Below, one piece after another: positions 34,236 through 38,688 of a stretch of DNA of 38,688 nucleotides; within the stretch, counting starts at the first letter, position 1; every line of letters starts with the position of its first letter. The DNA is taken from contig JAADHC010000073.1 of the NCBI GenBank assembly GCA_013152085.1, positions 1 through 38,688 on the forward strand. The letters are read 5' to 3'. The notes beneath the pieces were generated by a model. The model was not told the DNA's origin and made no database searches. It saw only the letters and a program-made list of their open reading frames with translations. The translations under genes were made by a program, and so were the position numbers. Source of the stretch: Chlorobiota bacterium. GTDB lineage: Bacteria; Bacteroidota; Bacteroidia; Bacteroidales; VadinHA17.

Positions 34236-36170
34236 ATGAAACTAAAAGCCAATAACCGGAAAATGTGGAACAGGAATTTTCTTTCCACTATTATTACTTT
34301 CTCCTTTTGTCTTTTGCACCCGACGATTCTCCTTCGTCGAATGCCGGGATTAGTTCGACTTTTGCATTTCGCGTCGCAAGCTCGCAAAAGGCAAGTCTCA
34401 CTAACTTTTGTCTTTTTACTTTTATCTTTTATTTTCTCCTACGCTCAGGTGCCGCAGGGATTCAATTACCTGGCGGTGGTTCGGGACGGATCAGGAAACA
34501 TCATTAAAAACCAGGACATCGGACTACAGATCAGCATTCTTCAGGGTAGTGAAACCGGTACGGTGATCTACACGGAAACACATCAGGCTACCACGACAGA
34601 CCAGGGACTTATTGTGCTTCAGGTTGGCAAGGGTACGGTAGTAACAGGAGACTTTTCGGCCGTTGACTGGAGTAATGGCCCATACTTTCTGAAAGTTGAG
34701 GCGGATGTTGCCGGCGGCACAAATTATGTATCCATGGGCAGTACGGAATTGCTCAGTGTTCCGTATGCGTTGCAGTCAGGAGGGATAAGCAACCTGGAAC
34801 GACTGACGATTCAGGGTAACGACCTTGCCCCGGACTCAGCACTATTTAAGGTTACGCGGAAAGACGGACAGACGGTATTTGCCGTTTACAATACGGGTGT
34901 ACGGATCTATGTTGATACTTCTGCCGCCAAAGGGAACAAAGGCGGGTTTGCCATTGGCGGGTTTGGCGCTGCAAAAGGCCAGGTACGGGAGTACATGCGG
35001 GTTACCCCTGACAGCACACGGATTTATATAAAAAAAAGAGGATTCAGCAAAGGTAGCAGAGGCGGGTTTGCCATCGGAGGTTTTGATGCGGCGAAAGGGG
35101 GAACTTCCAATTTCCTCGACCTGACGCCTGAAAACTATTTTATCGGCCATGAAGCCGGTTATTCAAACACTACGGGGATCTACAATACTTTCTTTGGATA
35201 CCAGGCCGGCCGCAGCAATACTACGGGAGAAAGAAACCTCTTTTTGGGATATCTTGCCGGTTTTAACAATAGTGACGGCTCGGGTAACATCTTTATCGGG
35301 GATTCAACCGGATATTCAAATAGCAGTGGTATAAGAAACATTTTTATCGGAAATCAGGCCGGACGGTTTAATACTACAGGATATCAGAATATTGCCATAG
35401 GTATGTGGGCCGGGAATGAAAACACAACGGGGAACCGGAATGTTTTTATCGGTACGGCCGCCGGATGGTCAAATTCCGAAGGGGTAACAAACGTTTTCCT
35501 GGGAAATTTTGCGGGAGCATTGAATACTACCGGAAACCAAAACGTTTTCGTGGGCAGAACAGCCGGATATTCGAACACTACCGGTGAAGATAATGTTTTC
35601 CTTGGAACGAACAGCGGACGGAAAAACAAAAGCGGATCAAGCAATCTGTTTATCGGTCTGAATGCCGGTTATGAAAATGACTCAGCCAGTGCAAATATTT
35701 TTCTCGGAAATGATGCCGGTTATTCAAATACATATGGTTATAAAAACGTTTTTATAGGACATCAGGCAGGCTATAACAACACGGAAGGTTATATCAATGC
35801 CTTTATCGGAAACATGGCCGGATACTCCAACACAACAGGTTATCTGAATATTTTTATCGGCGATTCATCCGGAACAAGCAATACTACCGGATACTGGAAT
35901 GTTTTCCTGGGCGAGAACACCGGAAAAAGCAACACCGAAGGCCGGAGTAATGTATTTATCGGCGACAAAGCAGGGAGAGACAATACGGTCGGTATAAAAA
36001 ACGTATTCGTGGCGTGGGAGCCATTGCCGGATGGAGTAATACGGAAGGAAACAACAATGTTTTCCTTGGAACGGCTACCGGCGCTAACAACCTCTCGGGA
36101 AGTAACAATTGCTTTCTCGGGAGTTATGCCGGCAGAAAAACGACAACAGGAAATACAAATATTTTCATAG
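34236..36170 (+). CDS. tandem-repeat surface fibre protein, 5' part (frameshifted)
   Basis: The first 644-residue reading frame of a large repeat protein; without a 5-nt insertion at 36009-36013 it would continue to 37378 (about 1045 residues in all). After an unusual double-hydrophobic N-terminus (see the insert at 34321-34397) comes the domain VPQGFNYLAVVRDGSGNIIK, familiar from the N-terminus of Bacteroidota tail-fibre-like proteins, then two GGFAIGGF units (about 233-293) and 17 consecutive 17-residue repeats of the pattern N-x-F-I-G-x-x-A-G-x-x-N-T-T-G from 35133. The last 55 residues of this frame, after NVFV, are out of frame with the repeat and read as unrelated residues. Such repeats are predicted to stack as a beta-roll; the function (adhesion or S-layer-like fibre) is inference. 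Confidence 0.8.
   Translation: MKLKANNRKMWNRNFLSTIITFSFCLLHPTILLRRMPGLVRLLHFASQARKRQVSLTFVFLLLSFIFSYAQVPQGFNYLAVVRDGSGNIIKNQDIGLQISILQGSETGTVIYTETHQATTTDQGLIVLQVGKGTVVTGDFSAVDWSNGPYFLKVEADVAGGTNYVSMGSTELLSVPYALQSGGISNLERLTIQGNDLAPDSALFKVTRKDGQTVFAVYNTGVRIYVDTSAAKGNKGGFAIGGFGAAKGQVREYMRVTPDSTRIYIKKRGFSKGSRGGFAIGGFDAAKGGTSNFLDLTPENYFIGHEAGYSNTTGIYNTFFGYQAGRSNTTGERNLFLGYLAGFNNSDGSGNIFIGDSTGYSNSSGIRNIFIGNQAGRFNTTGYQNIAIGMWAGNENTTGNRNVFIGTAAGWSNSEGVTNVFLGNFAGALNTTGNQNVFVGRTAGYSNTTGEDNVFLGTNSGRKNKSGSSNLFIGLNAGYENDSASANIFLGNDAGYSNTYGYKNVFIGHQAGYNNTEGYINAFIGNMAGYSNTTGYLNIFIGDSSGTSNTTGYWNVFLGENTGKSNTEGRSNVFIGDKAGRDNTVGIKNVFVAWEPLPDGVIRKETTMFSLERLPALTTSREVTIAFSGVMPAEKRQQEIQIFS
34321..34397. repeat. palindromic insert in the signal-peptide region
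   Basis: CGACGA and TCGTCG (34321-34339) form a small hairpin, and CTTTTGC and GCAAAAG (34359-34365 and 34384-34390) another; the surrounding DNA is flanked by similar CTTTTGTCTTTT stretches (about 34304 and 34404). It looks like a repeat insertion of about 75-90 bases, in frame, that separates a first hydrophobic segment (TIITFSFCLL) from the second (LTFVFLLLSFIFSYAQ). Confidence 0.45.
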
Positions 36171-37150
36171 GAAAATCCAGCGGATATTCAAACACAACCG
36201 GCTCGGATAATATTTATATCGGAAACGGTGCCGGTGTATATTCCGATACAACCTATTCAAACATTTTTATCGGCAACAACAGCGGTGAAAGCAATGTTGC
36301 CGGCCTGGGGAATGTCTTTGTGGGAAACCGTACAGGTGCCGAAAATACATTAGGCGGTAACAATACATATATCGGACATGAAAGTGCCCACTATGCGACT
36401 GAAGGTGAATTGAATGCCTTCCTGGGAGCATACAGCGGACATCATAACACTACCGGTTCCAAAAATGTATTTCTCGGTGCAAATGCCGGGGTAAACAACA
36501 ACAGCGGTTCAGACAATACACTTGTGGGGCCATATGCAGGAAATTCACTTCAAACCGGTAGCTTTAATGTGTACATCGGCGGATTTGCAGGTGGAGGCAA
36601 TACTACCGGCGACGGGAATGTCTTTGTCGGGTATTCTGCCGGTGATGCCACATCCGGTTCCAACCTGCTTTATATTGAAAATTCCCCGGTGGATTCGTCT
36701 CAGGCACTGATTTACGGAGAGTTTGACAATGATTACCTCCGCTTTAATGCAGATGTAACCATACGTGGCCGTCTTGATTTTGCAGAGACGGGTGACGACA
36801 ATATTTTTATCGGTGACTCTGCAGGGTTCTACAGGGCCGGAGGCACGGCAAATACTTTCCTCGGATCACATGCCGGTATGAATACAGGTGATGGCCTGTT
36901 GAACACATTTGTCGGTGCATGGTCCGGACAGTATAATACGGCAGGAAACAACAATACATTCATGGGCCGCACTGCAGGACTTAACAATATTGACGGCAAC
37001 GACAACACTTTTGTGGGTGCCAGTGCGGGATATTTCAATATCAGCGGGATAAACAACGTGGCTCTCGGGAGACTGGCAGGATTGAATACCCTCGGCGACG
37101 GAAACATTTTTATCGGATATAAGTCAGGATACAATGAGACCGGTTCCAAC
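35133..37150 (+). repeat. about 37 tandem repeats of 17 residues (51 nt) in the fibre gene
   Basis: Block 1 runs from 35133 to about 36660 with about 30 repeats, such as IYNTFFGYQAGRSNTTG and NRNVFIGTAAGWSNSEG. A linker with NLLYIENS and ALIYGEFDNDYLRFNA follows, then block 2 (about 36790-37140) with seven repeats, and a second LYIENS...ALIYGEFD...LRLNA cap. The codon choice differs between repeats, so the repeats are old rather than fresh copies. Confidence 0.9.
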
Positions 37151-37378
37151 AGGCTCTATATCGAAAACTCGGACTCTGACAACACCGGAGCGCTTATCTA
37201 CGGGGAATTTGATACGGATGTTCTTCGACTGAATGCGCTGACAACGGTGCGGGATGCCCTGATCCTGGAACCTCAATCTTCACCTCCCGCCAACCCGGTA
37301 GAAGGGATGATGTATATGGACAGTACAGACCACAAACTTAAGGTTTACAACGGTACTGGGTGGCAGGCTTTGTGGTAA
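36014..37378 (+). CDS. tandem-repeat surface fibre protein, 3' part (frameshifted)
   Basis: The second reading frame of the same fibre gene, beginning within repeat 18 (GAIAGWSNTEG) and running 454 residues to the true C-terminus (DHKLKVYNGTGWQALW). It holds about 12 more repeats of block 1, the first cap, the seven repeats of block 2 and the second cap. The frame opens with a GTG at 36014, with no ribosome site, so it is unlikely to be made by itself; it is shown separately because the frame is broken. The end carries no T9SS sorting domain, in contrast to the small gene before it, so export would need another route or partner. Confidence 0.75.
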   Translation: MGAIAGWSNTEGNNNVFLGTATGANNLSGSNNCFLGSYAGRKTTTGNTNIFIGKSSGYSNTTGSDNIYIGNGAGVYSDTTYSNIFIGNNSGESNVAGLGNVFVGNRTGAENTLGGNNTYIGHESAHYATEGELNAFLGAYSGHHNTTGSKNVFLGANAGVNNNSGSDNTLVGPYAGNSLQTGSFNVYIGGFAGGGNTTGDGNVFVGYSAGDATSGSNLLYIENSPVDSSQALIYGEFDNDYLRFNADVTIRGRLDFAETGDDNIFIGDSAGFYRAGGTANTFLGSHAGMNTGDGLLNTFVGAWSGQYNTAGNNNTFMGRTAGLNNIDGNDNTFVGASAGYFNISGINNVALGRLAGLNTLGDGNIFIGYKSGYNETGSNRLYIENSDSDNTGALIYGEFDTDVLRLNALTTVRDALILEPQSSPPANPVEGMMYMDSTDHKLKVYNGTGWQALW

Positions 37379-37438
37379 CCCGCCTCCCCTGAACAGGCAG
37401 GTTAAGTTTTCATACACGGGCAATATCAGGGGTAACGG

Positions 37439-37486
37439 CCGGGATCAGTCTGACACAAAAAAGTCTGATTCCGGTTATTTTTTATT
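37439..37486 (+). terminator. likely terminator of the fibre operon
   Basis: CCGGGATCAG and CTGATTCCGG form 10-bp arms (one G-T wobble) around a 16-base loop, followed directly by TTATTTTTTATT. It lies 60 bases after the fibre stop. Confidence 0.6.
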
Positions 37487-37551
37487 CGTTGCAGTGGCGT
37501 ATGGTCATTTCCCCCGGCAACAATAACTGAATATGTATTAGAAACGCTCTG

Positions 37552-38334
37552 CTAATCAAACCCCGGACGGACAAATGCACGGGCACCGGGAAAGGTTTCT
37601 TCGGTCATTCGCCGTAACCTTTCAAGATGTACCAGTATATCCAGTATTTCGTCTTCCTCCGTCGGGAAATATCCTCTTATAGCGCCCCAGGCCCCTATCG
37701 AACGGTCAATCCCGATCAGTGCCACTTTTGCCGAACCGTCCGAATCTTTCGGCATATCTTTAATGATTTCAGGAACACCTTCCAGCAGTCCTGTCATGGC
37801 ACGCATCAGTTTTACATATATCTGATACTGATGCCACCTGATAACATCTGTGGCATTTTTTAACCCTTCGGCTTCTCCAAACGGATCCGAACCGGTAAGT
37901 CCCAGTTCAACCTGTTTTTGAAGTGATTCGCCTTTTTCTACATACAGCTTCTTTTTTGTATCAAACCAGTCATCAACCCGCTTTGCATATTTGTCGGCAG
38001 CCACAACACAGGGATGTGTTTTCGCTTCTTCCAGGATCTTTTCATGTTCTTCTTCATACTCCGAAGTATCCAGGCTGTCAAGGTCAATACCCCGTTCTTC
38101 GGCCATCTCCTTGAGCATTTCCATGGTAACCCGGAAAACCTCACCAAGCTGCTCCCAGAAGCGTTCGTTATGTATACCCTGCTCTTCACTGCCGGGGAAA
38201 AACTCTTCCCCGGTCGCATAATTGGCACATCGCGAGGTTAGAGGACACCGTTCACACCACCGGTCGCAATAGTTATATACCCCGGGAATGAAACCGGGAT
38301 TGTTTATGATTCGTTTTACATCTTCTTTATCCAT
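37552..38334 (-). CDS. unrecognised protein with an N-terminal four-cysteine motif
   Basis: A 260-residue cytosolic protein with no signal peptide. Near the N-terminus it has YCDRWCERCPLTSRC (Cys23, 27, 30 and 36, a C-x3-C-x2-C-x5-C pattern), which could bind Zn or an Fe-S cluster. The rest is long and helical, with many Glu and Lys (MLKEMAEERGIDLDSL, EEEHEKILEEAKTHPCVVAA), and lacks any motif I know; one more conserved-looking stretch is VALIGIDRSIGAWGAIRGYF. ATG 38334 (MDKEDVKRII) is preferred over 38346. It faces away from the acetyltransferase gene with a 64-base gap. I do not recognise the family. Confidence 0.72.
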   Translation of the reverse strand: MDKEDVKRIINNPGFIPGVYNYCDRWCERCPLTSRCANYATGEEFFPGSEEQGIHNERFWEQLGEVFRVTMEMLKEMAEERGIDLDSLDTSEYEEEHEKILEEAKTHPCVVAADKYAKRVDDWFDTKKKLYVEKGESLQKQVELGLTGSDPFGEAEGLKNATDVIRWHQYQIYVKLMRAMTGLLEGVPEIIKDMPKDSDGSAKVALIGIDRSIGAWGAIRGYFPTEEDEILDILVHLERLRRMTEETFPGARAFVRPGFD

Positions 38335-38398
38335 AACTGATTTCAATTCTTTATTTTAACTTTAAACAATATTAATAAAAATTGATAATATATTCATA

Positions 38399-38688
38399 AT
38401 GACAGAAAAGGAAAAAATGCTGCAAGGATTGCTTTACAATGCGTCTGATCCTGAACTTACGGCAGAACGAATCCGGGTAAAAAAATTATTGTATCAGTTA
38501 AATGTTTCCGGGTATGATCCCGAAAAAGGTGATACCTATAAAAACATACTCCGCGAGTTACTTCCGCACAGTGCACCTGATCTTTTTATTGAACCTCCTT
38601 TCTATTGTGATTACGGATATAATATTGAATGCGGTAATGGGGTATATATGAATCATAATGTGATCATCCTGGACGGAACGAAGGTAAC
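38399..38688 (+). CDS. maltose O-acetyltransferase-like protein, N-terminal part
   Basis: The start (96 codons) of a left-handed beta-helix acetyltransferase; the window ends inside the gene. The N-terminal MTEKEKMLQGLLYNASDPEL and the IEPPFYCDYGYNIECGNGVY-like region with YMNHNVIILDG are the signature of the maltose/galactoside O-acetyltransferase group, which transfers acetyl from acetyl-CoA to sugars. The C-terminal catalytic histidine and hexapeptide repeats are outside the window. The frame is not listed as a complete gene because of the edge. Confidence 0.85.
   Translation, partial: MTEKEKMLQGLLYNASDPELTAERIRVKKLLYQLNVSGYDPEKGDTYKNILRELLPHSAPDLFIEPPFYCDYGYNIECGNGVYMNHNVIILDGTKV

Noticed and set aside
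36014-36016. GTG at the start of the second fibre frame as a real start codon
   Set aside because: It lies in the middle of a repeat unit without ribosome site or signal peptide, so a frameshift explains it better.
35133-36660. Regularly spaced repeats that might be a CRISPR array
   Set aside because: The 51-nt period is coding throughout and follows a protein pattern; the repeats diverge at third codon positions and there are no identical repeats with unique spacers.

Overview
The window is about 38.7 kb of chromosomal DNA from a member of the Bacteroidota, probably a Bacteroidales/Marinilabiliales-like lineage; the finer placement is inference. The evidence for the phylum is a complete moxR-bat operon, a C-terminal domain of the type IX secretion (T9SS) kind, giant Y_Y_Y/regulator-propeller and LytTR signalling proteins, promoter boxes of the Bacteroidota type (TTTG, about 19 nt, TAnnTTTG), very weak Shine-Dalgarno sites and an alpha-L-rhamnosidase. 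I saw no tRNA, rRNA, CRISPR array, integrase or insertion sequence.

Layout. (1) 0.2-5.0 kb, minus strand: an AEC-family permease, a secreted GH78 alpha-L-rhamnosidase and a D-2-hydroxyacid dehydrogenase, packed as one operon. (2) 5.0-5.6 kb: a gene-free mosaic of small palindromic repeats. (3) 14.9-5.6 kb, minus strand: a ten-gene operon, moxR ATPase, a small secreted protein, DUF58, a BatD-like membrane protein, batA, batB, batC, batD, batE and a small lipoprotein. Most neighbours overlap or lie within a few bases. (4) 15.1-15.9 kb, plus strand: truA. A 93-nt double-hairpin repeat follows truA and has a near-identical copy at 5.1 kb, so the two direct copies bracket the whole bat/truA block. 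(5) 16.0-26.7 kb, minus strand: an outer-membrane barrel, a giant BNR/sortilin-like propeller protein with a LolA-like partner, a multi-PAS histidine kinase with a stand-alone receiver, another envelope protein, a VTT/DedA-like membrane protein and an oxidoreductase that has lost its central domain.

(6) 26.9-37.4 kb, plus strand: the most interesting region. It reads as a signalling-to-surface module: a sensor with a periplasmic propeller and a cytoplasmic SpoIIE/PP2C phosphatase, a TPR-sensor kinase of the HisKA_2 type, a LytTR response regulator with a good promoter, then a pair of 10-bp direct repeats at 20-bp spacing (the geometry of a LytTR operator) just upstream of a small T9SS-sorted protein and a very long surface fibre built of about 37 repeats of 17 residues. 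The fibre gene carries a precise 5-nt insertion that splits it into two frames, and a small palindromic insert lies in its signal-peptide region. (7) 37.5-38.7 kb: an unrecognised cysteine-motif protein and the start of a maltose O-acetyltransferase-like gene cut by the window edge.

All functions are assigned by reading motifs and comparing with families from memory; no database search was run.
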